14,393 nucleotides of DNA, from contig JAEYVF010000100.1 of the NCBI GenBank assembly GCA_023432005.1, positions 1 through 14,393 on the forward strand, given 5' to 3'. This document shows, in pieces, positions 1 to 7,109 of this stretch. The notes beneath the pieces are model-generated. The model made no database searches. It worked only from the letters and a program-made list of their open reading frames with translations, and was not told where the DNA came from. The stretch's first letter is position 1. Each line of letters begins with the position of its first letter. Source of the DNA: Actinomycetes bacterium (GTDB lineage Bacteria; Actinomycetota; Actinomycetes; Actinomycetales; Microbacteriaceae). A program made the position numbers and the translations under genes.

Positions 1-229
1 CGCGTCGGGTCTGGTCATCCCGGACACCGCCAAGGAGAAGCCGCAGGAGGGCGAGGTCGTCGCCGTGGGCCCCGGCCGCATCGACGACAACGGCAACCGC
101 GTGCCCCTCGACGTCGCCGTGGGCGACCGGGTGCTGTACTCGAAGTACGGCGGCACCGAGGTCAAGTTCGGTGGCGAGGAGTACCTCGTGCTGTCCGCCC
201 GCGACGTGCTGGCGGTCGTCGTCCGCTGA
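1..229 (+). CDS. groES: Co-chaperonin GroES (3' part)
   Basis: The last 75 codons of GroES, read in the frame beginning at base 2; the 5' end lies outside the window. GroES is the cytoplasmic heptameric lid of the GroEL folding chamber. The fragment shows the family's typical second half: VIPDTAKEKPQEGEVVAVGPG, then VAVGDRVLYSKYGGTEVKFG and the closing EEYLVLSARDVLAVV. The stop is TGA at 227-229. About 36 nt downstream is a strong hairpin terminator, and the next gene is rarD, so groES is not cotranscribed with a downstream groEL here. The mobile loop that contacts GroEL would be upstream and is not visible. Identification is secure. Confidence 0.97.
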   Translation, partial: ASGLVIPDTAKEKPQEGEVVAVGPGRIDDNGNRVPLDVAVGDRVLYSKYGGTEVKFGGEEYLVLSARDVLAVVVR

Positions 230-265
230 CGTACCCTCCGGGTGTCGGAACGTCGACATCCTGCC

Positions 266-301
266 GGAAAGGCCCCGTGGCTCTGCCAACGGGGCCTTTC
301 C
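266..301 (+). terminator. Rho-independent-type terminator after groES
   Basis: GGAAAGGCCCCGT (266-278) pairs perfectly with ACGGGGCCTTTCC (289-301). The loop can form a further TGGC/GCCA pairing. The T run sits inside the 3' arm and the downstream U tract is poor, as is common in high-GC actinobacteria. It lies 36 nt past the groES stop and ahead of rarD. Confidence 0.8.
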
Positions 302-327
302 CGTCATCCGGGGCCTCTCGGCCCGGA

Positions 328-333
328 TAGCCT
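328..333 (+). promoter_or_regulatory. -10 box (TAGCCT) for rarD, probably leaderless
   Basis: TAGCCT fits the actinobacterial TAnnnT -10 consensus. No purine-rich Shine-Dalgarno sequence lies in front of rarD. The expected transcription start, about 7 nt after the box, falls on the GTG at 340 (ATG at 337 is one codon earlier), so the mRNA is probably leaderless. No clear -35 is visible. Confidence 0.45.
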
Positions 334-336
334 CGG

Positions 337-1275
337 ATGGTGAGCACGCCCGACCCGTCCCCCCGTGCCCACCGACAGGGCCCCGGCCTCGCCTTCGCGA
401 TCACGGCCTACGGCCTGTGGGGCTTCCTGCCCCTGTACTTCCTGCTGCTCGAGCCGGCGAACCCGTGGGAGGTCGTCGCCTTCCGCATCCTCATGTCGCT
501 CGCGTTCTGCGCCCTGCTGCTCACGGTCACGCGGGGGTGGCGGGCGTTCATCGGCCTCGCACGTCAATGGCGCGTGCTCGGCATGATGGCGCTCGCCGGG
601 GTGCTCATCTACATCAACTGGCAGGTGTTCCTGCTCGCGACGCTCACGGGCCACGTCGTCGAGGGCTCGCTCGGATACTTCATCAATCCCGTCGTCACGG
701 TCGCCCTGGGCGTCGTGCTGCTGCGCGAGCGGCTGCGCCCCCTGCAGTGGGCCGCCGTCGGCATCTCGGTCGTCGCGACCCTCGTCATCGCCATCGGGTA
801 CGGCTCGTTCCCGTGGATCGCGCTCGCGCTCGCGCTCTCGTTCGGCTTCTACGGCTTCATCAAGAAGCGCGTCGGCGCGCAGGTCGACGCCATCTCGGGT
901 CTCACCCTCGAGACGGCCTGGCTCGTCCCCGTCGCGATCGTGCAGCTCGTCATCACGGGCGCCGTCGTCGGGCTGAGCATCGGCAACGCCGGCCCCCTGC
1001 ACGTCGTGCTCATGGTGAGCACGGGCGTCGTGACCGCCGTCCCCCTGCTGCTGTTCGCGGCCGCGTCGCGCCGGCTGCCGCTCGTCGCGCTCGGCCTCAC
1101 CCAGTTCGTCGCGCCCGTGCTCCAGTTCCTGACGGGCGTCTTCCTGCTGAACGAGCCCATGCCAGCCGGCCGCTGGGCGGGGTTCGCCCTCGTCTGGTTC
1201 GCCCTCGTGCTGATCATCGTCGACATGGTCCGGGCCGCCCGGGAGGGCCGCCGCGCCTCCGTCCCCGTGGCGTGA
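337..1275 (+). CDS. rarD: RarD-type EamA family transporter
   Basis: A 312-aa hydrophobic inner-membrane protein with about ten predicted membrane segments, the usual size and layout of RarD in the EamA (drug/metabolite transporter) superfamily. Recognisable family stretches are the opening AYGLWGFLPLYF, then FRILMSLAF, EGSLGYFINPVVTVALG with LLRERL, and SFGFYGFIKKRVG in the middle, repeated as two EamA halves; the second half contains PLLLFAAASRRLPL and LTQFVAPVLQFLTGVF. RarD proteins are often named for chloramphenicol sensitivity, but their natural substrate is not established. The ATG at 337 and GTG at 340 are in frame; a leaderless start at 340 is slightly favoured by the position of the -10 box. 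It ends only 8 nt before the promoter box of the next gene and is probably monocistronic. Confidence 0.9.
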   Translation: MVSTPDPSPRAHRQGPGLAFAITAYGLWGFLPLYFLLLEPANPWEVVAFRILMSLAFCALLLTVTRGWRAFIGLARQWRVLGMMALAGVLIYINWQVFLLATLTGHVVEGSLGYFINPVVTVALGVVLLRERLRPLQWAAVGISVVATLVIAIGYGSFPWIALALALSFGFYGFIKKRVGAQVDAISGLTLETAWLVPVAIVQLVITGAVVGLSIGNAGPLHVVLMVSTGVVTAVPLLLFAAASRRLPLVALGLTQFVAPVLQFLTGVFLLNEPMPAGRWAGFALVWFALVLIIVDMVRAAREGRRASVPVA

Positions 1276-1283
1276 GCGCACGG

Positions 1284-1289
1284 TAGGGT
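1284..1289 (+). promoter_or_regulatory. -10 box (TAGGGT) for first substrate-binding protein
   Basis: TAGGGT lies 8 nt after the rarD stop, with predicted transcription start near 1296. That position is itself a GTG in frame with the downstream gene, so a leaderless N-terminally extended form is possible. The same hexamer precedes the genes at 11513 and 12734. No recognisable -35. Confidence 0.5.
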
Positions 1290-1352
1290 CGCCGCGTGGC
1301 CGGCTGCACCGGCCCGACCCGGCCCGCACCGGCCCCGAGGAGGAGACCCAGG

Positions 1353-2618
1353 ATGCCGCGCACCCTGTCGAGCCGCCATCGCCCCGTCGCCCTCGCCGCG
1401 GCATCCGCGCTCGCGCTCGCGCTCGTGGGCTGCACCGCGGCAGCGCCCATGCCGACGCCGACCCCGACTCCCACCGAGACGCTCGCGCCGAGCGGCGACG
1501 GCGTGCTGCGCATCGGGACCCTCTTCCCCACGACGGGCTCCACCTCCTTCCTCGGCGCCGCCCAGGTGGCGGGCGTCAACGCCGCCGTGCGCGAGATCAA
1601 CGCCGCGGGAGGCGTGCTCGGCGCCCCCGTGGAGGTCGTCAACCGCGACTCGGGCGATGCGTCCACCGAGACCGCCGAGGCGTCGTTCGCGGCGCTCGTC
1701 GAGCGCGGCGTCGATGTCGTCATCGGCCCGAGCTCATCGGTGCTCACGCAGCGCCTGCTGCCCGCGGCGATCGAGGCCGGCATCCCCCTCATCTCGCCCG
1801 CCGCCACCTCCCCGGGCCTCGGGGCGGATGCCGGAGGCTTCTTCGCGCGCACGATCCCCGCCTACGGCCTGCAGGGCGTCGCGCTCGGCGCGCTCCTGCC
1901 CGAGAAGGACGTGGAGAGCGTCGCGCTCGTCGTGGGCGCGGACGACGTCTCCGCGTCGATCACCGCGCCCCTCGAGCAGACCCTCGCCGAGCACGACGCC
2001 GAGCTCGCTGTCACGGCCGCGGTGCGGAACGCGGCCGGCGTCGCGGCCGCGGTGACGCAGGTGTCGAAGGCGAAGCCCGATGCCGTCGTGCTCGCGACGC
2101 CTGACAACGGCGACGTGACGAAGGCGCTCATCACGGCCCTCACGCAGGCCGGCTACGGAGGCGCGAAGCTGTGGCTCACGAGCCAGAACCTCGCCGACTA
2201 CTCCCAAGCGCTGCCCGCGGGCACCCTCACCGGGGCCAACGGCATCCTCGAGGGCATCCAACCCGACGCGGCGTTCATCGCGAGGCTCAAGGTGGAGGAT
2301 CCGGGGCTCGGGGCCGTGCGGTACGCAGCGGAGGCCTACGACGCCACGATCATCGCCGCGCTCGCCGCCATCCTCGCCGACGACGACGGCGGGCGCTCGA
2401 TCGCCCGGCAGCTCGCGGGCGCGACGCGCGAGGGCATCCGCTGCACGAGCTTCGGCGAGTGCCTCGACGTGCTCTCCACCGAGCCCGACATCGCGTACGA
2501 GGGGATCGTCGGACCCCTGCGCCTCGACGATGCGGGCGACCCCGCCTCGGGCGTCTACACGACCTTCGCGTACGGCGCCGACAACATCTTCAGCGCGAAC
2601 GGCTCCGCCGCCGGGTGA
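1353..2618 (+). CDS. ABC transporter substrate-binding lipoprotein (LivK/Peripla_BP_6 type), copy 1
   Basis: A 421-aa extracytoplasmic lipoprotein that should capture a small solute, probably an amino acid or amide, for an ABC importer. The start is ATG 1353 because GAGGAGGAG (1337-1345) sits 7 nt upstream and gives a clean signal peptide: SSRHR, a hydrophobic core, then lipobox LVGC with the lipidated Cys27. A Pro-Thr linker (MPTPTPTPTET, about residues 33-43) follows, then the type I periplasmic-binding fold from VLRIGTLFPTTG (~51) with SFLGAAQVAGVNAAVREIN, VIGPSSS and LISPAATSP ligand-cleft motifs. A CX5C pair (Cys364, Cys370) near the C-terminus is shared with copy 2 and probably forms a disulfide. 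A longer GTG-1296 form would start before the signal peptide and is less likely. Its probable partner is the livHMGF operon in this window; the ligand is unknown. Confidence 0.9.
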   Translation: MPRTLSSRHRPVALAAASALALALVGCTAAAPMPTPTPTPTETLAPSGDGVLRIGTLFPTTGSTSFLGAAQVAGVNAAVREINAAGGVLGAPVEVVNRDSGDASTETAEASFAALVERGVDVVIGPSSSVLTQRLLPAAIEAGIPLISPAATSPGLGADAGGFFARTIPAYGLQGVALGALLPEKDVESVALVVGADDVSASITAPLEQTLAEHDAELAVTAAVRNAAGVAAAVTQVSKAKPDAVVLATPDNGDVTKALITALTQAGYGGAKLWLTSQNLADYSQALPAGTLTGANGILEGIQPDAAFIARLKVEDPGLGAVRYAAEAYDATIIAALAAILADDDGGRSIARQLAGATREGIRCTSFGECLDVLSTEPDIAYEGIVGPLRLDDAGDPASGVYTTFAYGADNIFSANGSAAG

Positions 2619-2641
2619 CGCCTCGAACCCCGGATGCCGGG

Positions 2642-2663
2642 CGCCGAATATAACGATTCGGCG
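2642..2663 (+). terminator. Possible terminator hairpin between the two binding-protein genes
   Basis: CGCCGAAT (2642-2649) pairs with ATTCGGCG (2656-2663) around a 6-nt loop, 24 nt after the first binding-protein stop. GCTTTAC follows, a weak T-rich stretch. It could equally be a protein-binding dyad in the promoter region of the next gene. Confidence 0.4.
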
Positions 2664-2671
2664 GCTTTACA

Positions 2672-2695
2672 GAGTGTTAACACATCGCAACACTC
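2672..2695. promoter_or_regulatory. Operator-like palindrome upstream of second binding protein
   Basis: GTGTTAACAC (2674-2683) is a perfect 10-bp palindrome. It overlaps a longer dyad, GAGTGTT (2672-2678) with AACACTC (2689-2695). AACAC half-sites therefore lie at 2679 and 2689, one helical turn apart. The AT-rich local composition contrasts with the rest of the window. The position, about 20-40 nt upstream of the likely -10, suits a transcription-factor site; the factor is unknown. Confidence 0.45.
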
Positions 2696-2713
2696 GGGAT
2701 ACACGCATCCGGT

Positions 2714-2719
2714 TAGGTT
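2714..2719 (+). promoter_or_regulatory. -10 box (TAGGTT) for second binding protein
   Basis: TAGGTT matches TAnnnT and predicts a transcription start near 2726, leaving a ~50-nt leader before ATG 2777. TTTACA at 2666-2671 and TTAACA at 2677-2682 resemble -35 elements but are not at the ideal distance from it. A second promoter here would let the second receptor be expressed independently of the first. Confidence 0.4.
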
Positions 2720-2776
2720 TGAGCAACCGGGGGCGGCTCCATGCCGCTCCATGGACTTACCCAAGCAAGGAGCACA

Positions 2777-4123
2777 ATGAGCGTCTTCACGCGTTCACGG
2801 CGTTCGAAGGTCATGGGCGGCATCGCCCTGGCCGGAGCAAGCGCCCTCGTCCTGGTCGGTTGTTCCGGCACCCCGAGCGACGGAGAGACGGGCGCGAGCG
2901 CCTTCGAGTTCCCGGTCGACTGCGACGCGGCAGCGCCCGCCTCGTACACGCCGGAGTACTCGTCGACGTCGACCGGTCCGGCCAGCGGCCTCACCTACAA
3001 GATCGGCACCGCGCTGCCCGTGACGGGCAACCTCGCGTTCCTCGGACCGCCCGAGATCGCGGGCACCGAGTACGCCGCATCCGTCGTCAACGAGGCCAAC
3101 AAGGGCATCACGGTCGACCTCATCCAGGGCGACTCGGGTGACACCGACAACAAGGCCTACGAGACCGAGATCCCGCGCATCCTCGGCGAGGGCGCGACCG
3201 CCATCGTCGGTGCCGCGTCGTCGGGCACCTCGCTGCAGTTCATCGACCAGGTGATCGCGGCCGGCGCCATCCAGTTCTCGCCCGCCAACACCTCGGCCGC
3301 CTTCACGGGCTACGAGGACAACGGCCTCTACTGGCGCACCGCTCCCTCGGACGTGCTCCAGGGCGAGGTGCTCGGCAACCTCATCGCGGGTGACGGCGCC
3401 GAGACCCTCGGCATGATCATCCTCAACGACTCGTACGGCACCGGCCTCGCGTGCTTCGCCAAGGACGCCTTCGAGGCTGCCGGCGGCGAGGTCGTCTCGG
3501 CCGCCCTCTACAACACCGGCGACACGAACTTCTCGTCGCAGGTGGAGGACGTGCTGGCGGCCGACCCCGACGCGATCGCGCTGATCACGTTCGAAGAGGT
3601 CAAGACGATCATCCCCGAGCTCATCGGAGCCGAGTTCCCCGCCGACAAGATGTACTTCGTCGACGGCAACCTCGCCAACTTCGGTGACGAGTTCGAGGAG
3701 GGCACGCTGGAGGGCGCCAAGGGCACCTACCCGGCGGTCGACCCCGCCACGATCGAGGAGTTCCGCTCCAACCTCCAGGCCTTCTGGACGGGTACCGGCA
3801 ACGCCGAGCTCGCGGACTTCACCTACGCGCCGGAGTCGTTCGACGCGGTGATCCTGCTGGCCCTCGCCGCCCTCGAGGCGGGTTCGACGGCCGGTGCGGA
3901 TGTCGCGGCGCACCTCCAGCAGGTGTCGGGCGGCGCCGGTGACGGCACGAAGTGCACCACCTACGCGGAGTGCGCGGACATCATCCTCGGAGGCGGCGTC
4001 GCCGACTACGACGGTGTGTCCGGCCCGATCACGTTCAACGAGGTCGGCGACCCGACCGAGGCGTCGATCGGCATCTTCCAGTACGGGAAGGACAACACCT
4101 ACTCCTTCCTGAGCGTGGGCTGA
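2777..4123 (+). CDS. ABC transporter substrate-binding lipoprotein (LivK/Peripla_BP_6 type), copy 2
   Basis: A 448-aa extracytoplasmic lipoprotein, paralogous to the preceding gene. ATG 2777 is chosen because AAGGAG (2767-2772) precedes it and because it yields a proper signal peptide (SRRSK, hydrophobic core, LVGC, lipidated Cys29); the upstream in-frame ATG at 2741 lacks both. After a ~40-residue Ser/Thr/Gly-rich linker containing an extra Cys49, the type I binding fold starts at LTYKIGTALPVTG (~72) with NLAFLGPPEIAGTEYA, VGAASSGTS and QFSPANTSA. CTTYAEC (Cys393, Cys399) matches the CTSFGEC of copy 1, and both proteins end with a similar GPI/GPL-GDP-YG segment. It should deliver an amino acid or amide to LivHMGF. 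A strong terminator follows. Confidence 0.92.
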   Translation: MSVFTRSRRSKVMGGIALAGASALVLVGCSGTPSDGETGASAFEFPVDCDAAAPASYTPEYSSTSTGPASGLTYKIGTALPVTGNLAFLGPPEIAGTEYAASVVNEANKGITVDLIQGDSGDTDNKAYETEIPRILGEGATAIVGAASSGTSLQFIDQVIAAGAIQFSPANTSAAFTGYEDNGLYWRTAPSDVLQGEVLGNLIAGDGAETLGMIILNDSYGTGLACFAKDAFEAAGGEVVSAALYNTGDTNFSSQVEDVLAADPDAIALITFEEVKTIIPELIGAEFPADKMYFVDGNLANFGDEFEEGTLEGAKGTYPAVDPATIEEFRSNLQAFWTGTGNAELADFTYAPESFDAVILLALAALEAGSTAGADVAAHLQQVSGGAGDGTKCTTYAECADIILGGGVADYDGVSGPITFNEVGDPTEASIGIFQYGKDNTYSFLSVG

Positions 4124-4141
4124 TCCACACCTCTCATCACG

Positions 4142-4173
4142 GAACGGCCCCGGTCTTCGGACCGGGGCCGTTT
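4142..4173 (+). terminator. UUCG-loop terminator between convergent units
   Basis: AACGGCCCCGGTC (4143-4155) pairs with GACCGGGGCCGTT (4160-4172) across a TTCG tetraloop, followed by a short T run. An outer ATCACG (4136-4141) and CGTGAT (4176-4181) can extend the stem. It lies 19 nt after the second binding-protein stop and could also stop transcription arriving from the liv operon on the other strand. Confidence 0.85.
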
Positions 4174-4290
4174 CGCGTGATCCGTACCCGCTCAGGGGGC
4201 ACCTGCGGCTGCCTTGGCACGCGCTCTCCGAGCGCACGCCCGCGCATCCGTGGGCCGGTGACGCATTGCCCCGCTGTGGGTGAGGCGCTG

Positions 4291-4345
4291 CGCTGGGCAG
4301 GCGTGGCGGCCGCATGGCGTTCCAGACGACCACGGGCGCCCAGCG
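4291..4345 (-). terminator. Candidate hairpin downstream of livF
   Basis: CGCTGGGC (4291-4298) pairs with GCCCAGCG (4338-4345), with an inner CGTGG (4302-4306)/CCACG (4330-4334) pairing, about 20 nt after the livF stop. There is no U tract. The rest of 4174-4365 holds no gene or other element that I recognise. Confidence 0.3.
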
Positions 4346-4365
4346 AAGCCGACGCGCCGCCGGCG

Positions 4366-5133
4366 TCAGGTGCCGAGCGTGCCGAGGTAGAGGCCGATGA
4401 CCTTCGGGTCGTTCAGCAGCTCGCGGCCCGTGCCCGTGTAGGCGTCGCGGCCCTGGTCGAGCACGTAGCCGCGGTCGCAGATCTGCAGGCATCGGCGGGC
4501 GTTCTGCTCGACCATGATCGTCGTCACACCGGCCTTGTTGATCTCCGAGACGCGCAGGAACGCATCGTCCTGGCGCGACGGCGAGAGGCCCGCGGAGGGC
4601 TCGTCGAGCAGCAGCACGTGCGGGTCCATCATGAGCGCGCGGCCCATCGCGACCATCTGACGCTCGCCGCCCGACAACGAGCCCGCGCGCTGCTGGAGGC
4701 GCTTGGCGAGGTCGGGGAAGACCGACGTGACGAAGTCGATCCGCTCGGCGACGAGCTTGGGTCGCTGGAAGGCGCCCATCTGCAGGTTCTCGGCGATCGT
4801 GAGGCTCGGAAAGACGTTGTTGGTCTGGGGGACGAAGCCGACGCCCTTGGCCACGAGCTTGTTCGCGCGCAGGCCCGTGATCTCCTCGCCGTTCAGGGTG
4901 ACGGACCCGGAGCGGATCTTCACCTGGCCGAAGATCGCCTTGAGCATGGTCGACTTGCCGGCGCCGTTCGGGCCGATGATGCCGATGAGCTCGCCCTTGG
5001 CCGCCGTGAGGTTGGCGCCGTTGAGGATGTTGACGCCCGGGAGGTAGCCCGCGACGACATCGGTGACCTCCACGACGTTCTGCGTCGGGGTGGCGGTTGC
5101 GGCAGGCGCTCCGCCGATCGTCGGGTCGCTCAC
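4366..5133 (-). CDS. livF: Branched-chain amino acid ABC transporter ATP-binding protein LivF
   Basis: A 255-aa cytoplasmic ATPase, one half of the nucleotide-binding dimer driving uptake through LivHM. Walker A GPNGAGKST is at residues 54-62, the ABC signature LSGGERQ at 153-159 and Walker B VLLLDEP at 173-179. As in LivF generally, the switch region reads VEQNA (208-212), with Gln where most ABC ATPases have His, while partner LivG keeps the His. The LivF-type tail GRELLNDPKVIGLYLG is present. The start is GTG at 5133, overlapping the livG stop by 4 nt (GTGA), which implies translational coupling. An N-terminal extension of about 18 residues precedes the conserved VVEVTDVVAGY. It is the last gene of the livHMGF operon. 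Confidence 0.95.
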   Translation of the reverse strand: MSDPTIGGAPAATATPTQNVVEVTDVVAGYLPGVNILNGANLTAAKGELIGIIGPNGAGKSTMLKAIFGQVKIRSGSVTLNGEEITGLRANKLVAKGVGFVPQTNNVFPSLTIAENLQMGAFQRPKLVAERIDFVTSVFPDLAKRLQQRAGSLSGGERQMVAMGRALMMDPHVLLLDEPSAGLSPSRQDDAFLRVSEINKAGVTTIMVEQNARRCLQICDRGYVLDQGRDAYTGTGRELLNDPKVIGLYLGTLGT

Positions 5134-6134
5134 TTGCCGTCCTCCGTCTCGGTCGCATCCGTCTCGGCGGTGGCCTCGGAGTCGGCCTCCTCGATGGCTG
5201 CGTCGATCTCGCGCGCGGTCTCGGCGAGCTCCCGGCCCTCAGCGGTCAGCTCGCCCGCGACGCGGCCGGTCACGACGCCGAGGTCGACATCCTGGTGGGC
5301 GCCGATGTAGGCATCGATGACCGCCTGCTCCCGCATGACCGTCTCGGGCGGGCCCTCGGCGACGATGCGGCCCTCGGCCATGACGACGACCCAGTCGGCG
5401 ATGTGACGCACCATGTGCATGTCGTGCTCGACGAACACGACGGTCATGCCGAGGTCCTTGAGGTCGAGGATGTGGTCGAGCAGCGATTGCGTGAGCGCCG
5501 GGTTCACACCGGCCATCGGCTCGTCGAGCATGACGAGGGTCGGGTCGCTCATGAGGGCGCGCGCCATCTCGAGGAGCTTGCGCTGACCGCCCGAGAGCGA
5601 GGCCGCGAAGTCCTTCTCCTTGGCATCGAGCTTGAAGCGCGTGAGCAGCTCGCGCGCCTTCTCCTCGATCTCCAGCTCCTGCTTGCGCCACAGGAACGGC
5701 AGGATGCCGGCCCACATCCGCTCGCCGGTCTGCTTGGGTGCGCCGAGCTTCATGTTCTCGAGCACCGTCAGCAGGCCGAGCGACTTCGTCAGCTGGAACG
5801 TGCGCACCTGGCCCATGCGGGCCGCCTTGTAGGCGGGGATGCCGGCGAGCGCCGTGCCGTCGAACGACCACGTGCCGGCATTCGGCTTGTCGAACCCGGT
5901 CAGCAGGTTGAAGAGCGTGGTCTTGCCGGCCCCGTTGGGGCCGATGAGCGCCGTGATGGCATTGCGGGGGATCTCGAGGTGCTCGACGTCGACGGCCGTG
6001 AGGCCGCCGAAGACGCGGCGGACGCCGTCGACGACGATGATCGGGTCGACCTTGGCGACGCCCGGGCGGATCTCGCCCGTGTGCAGGCCTGTCGACTTCG
6101 GGCGCGGGGCCGGGGGTGCGACGTCAGCGGACAA
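5130..6134 (-). CDS. livG: Branched-chain amino acid ABC transporter ATP-binding protein LivG
   Basis: A 334-aa cytoplasmic ATPase pairing with LivF. Walker A GPNGAGKTT is at 65-73, signature LSGGQRK at 180-186, Walker B LVMLDEP at 200-206 and the H-loop at VEHDMHMV (His237). Typical LivG motifs include RTFQLTKSL and MAGVNP. The start codon is TTG at 6134, supported by AAGGAG (complement of 6142-6147) 7 nt upstream; both lie inside the end of livM, giving an 11-nt overlap. E. coli LivG is about 255 aa; here an N-terminal stretch of about 30 residues and a C-terminal tail of about 50 residues (283-334), rich in Glu and Asp, are additional. The tail has no recognised domain. Function is clear; the role of the extensions is not. 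Confidence 0.94.
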   Translation of the reverse strand: MSADVAPPAPRPKSTGLHTGEIRPGVAKVDPIIVVDGVRRVFGGLTAVDVEHLEIPRNAITALIGPNGAGKTTLFNLLTGFDKPNAGTWSFDGTALAGIPAYKAARMGQVRTFQLTKSLGLLTVLENMKLGAPKQTGERMWAGILPFLWRKQELEIEEKARELLTRFKLDAKEKDFAASLSGGQRKLLEMARALMSDPTLVMLDEPMAGVNPALTQSLLDHILDLKDLGMTVVFVEHDMHMVRHIADWVVVMAEGRIVAEGPPETVMREQAVIDAYIGAHQDVDLGVVTGRVAGELTAEGRELAETAREIDAAIEEADSEATAETDATETEDGK

Positions 6135-7104
6135 AGGTCAGCTCCTTCTTGTTCCCGAGGATGCCCTGCGGGCGGAAGATGACGAGCAGCATGAGCGCGA
6201 CGCCCACGAGCACGAAGACGAGCATCTGGCTCTGCTCGGCGGTGAGGAACGGCAGCCACCCGATCTGGACGAGCGCGGGCAGCAGGTTCGACAGGAAGGC
6301 ACGCACGACCCAGAACAGCACGGCGCCGAGCACCGGGCCGAAGATCGTGGCCGCGCCACCGAGCAGCAGGGCGGTCCACACGTAGAACGTCTGCGACGTC
6401 ACGTAGACGTTGGGGTTCACGTTGGTGCCCATCGCGGTGATGATGCCGCCCGCGGCGATGATGACGCCGCCGATGATGAGCGCCTGCATCTTGAAGGCGA
6501 ACACGTTCTTGCCGAGCGAGCCCACGGCATCCTCGTCCTCGCGGATGCCCCGGATCACGCGACCCCACGGGCTGCGCATGAGCAGCCAGACGAGCAGCAC
6601 GGCGATCCCGATCGTGATGACGCCGACGATGATGACCCACCACTGGTCGGACTGGTACGTCCAGGGGCCCCAGCCCCAGCGTCCGGGCGGCAGCGGATTG
6701 CTTATGCGGAAGCCCGACTGGAACCCGGAGAGACCGTCGGCCGAGCCCGTGACGTTGCGGAACGTCGAGGTGAGGAAGAGCAGACGCAGCACCTCGGCCG
6801 CCGCGATCGTGACGATGGCGAGGTAGTCGCCGCGCAGGCGGAGCGTCGGGATGCCCATGATGAGCGCGAACACGACGGCGGCGCCGAGACCGACGAGTGC
6901 CGCGATCGGCCAGGGGAGCCCGAAGGTGAGGATCGAGATCGCGAAGCCGTATGCCCCGATCGCCATGAAGCCCGCGACGCCCATGTTGAGGAGGCCGGCG
7001 AACCCGAAGTGCACCGACAGGCCGATCGCGGCGAGCACGTAGCCCAGCGTCGCCGGCGCGAGGATCTGCGCCAGGGTGTTGGAGATGATCTGCAGGAAGT
7101 TCAT
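6124..7104 (-). CDS. livM: Branched-chain amino acid ABC transporter permease LivM
   Basis: A 326-aa integral membrane permease that forms the translocation path with LivH. The ATG at 7104 begins MNFLQIISNTLAQ, just ahead of the first conserved block GYVLAAIGLSVHFGFAGLLN (21-40). The LivM signature RLRGDYLAIVTIAAAEVLRL lies at 89-108, the cytoplasmic coupling segment SPWGRVIRGIREDEDAV in the middle, and the RPQGILG motif near the C-terminus. About nine membrane segments are expected. It starts 5 nt after the livH stop; only a weak purine run (GAGAGAA) in the 3' end of livH could serve as ribosome site, so coupling to livH translation is likely. Its 3' end contains the ribosome site and TTG start of livG. 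Confidence 0.95.
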   Translation of the reverse strand: MNFLQIISNTLAQILAPATLGYVLAAIGLSVHFGFAGLLNMGVAGFMAIGAYGFAISILTFGLPWPIAALVGLGAAVVFALIMGIPTLRLRGDYLAIVTIAAAEVLRLLFLTSTFRNVTGSADGLSGFQSGFRISNPLPPGRWGWGPWTYQSDQWWVIIVGVITIGIAVLLVWLLMRSPWGRVIRGIREDEDAVGSLGKNVFAFKMQALIIGGVIIAAGGIITAMGTNVNPNVYVTSQTFYVWTALLLGGAATIFGPVLGAVLFWVVRAFLSNLLPALVQIGWLPFLTAEQSQMLVFVLVGVALMLLVIFRPQGILGNKKELTFVR

Positions 7105-7109
7105 CGCGA

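Noticed and set aside
1296..1352. GTG 1296 as the main start of the first binding protein
   Set aside because: It would place 19 Pro/Arg-rich residues before the signal peptide, whereas ATG 1353 has a strong GAGGAGGAG site. It is retained only as a possible leaderless alternative.
2795..5158. Long 787-codon minus-strand frame across the second receptor and livF
   Set aside because: It is antisense to the receptor and out of frame with livF. Its Arg/His/Asp-rich composition is typical of high-GC shadow frames.
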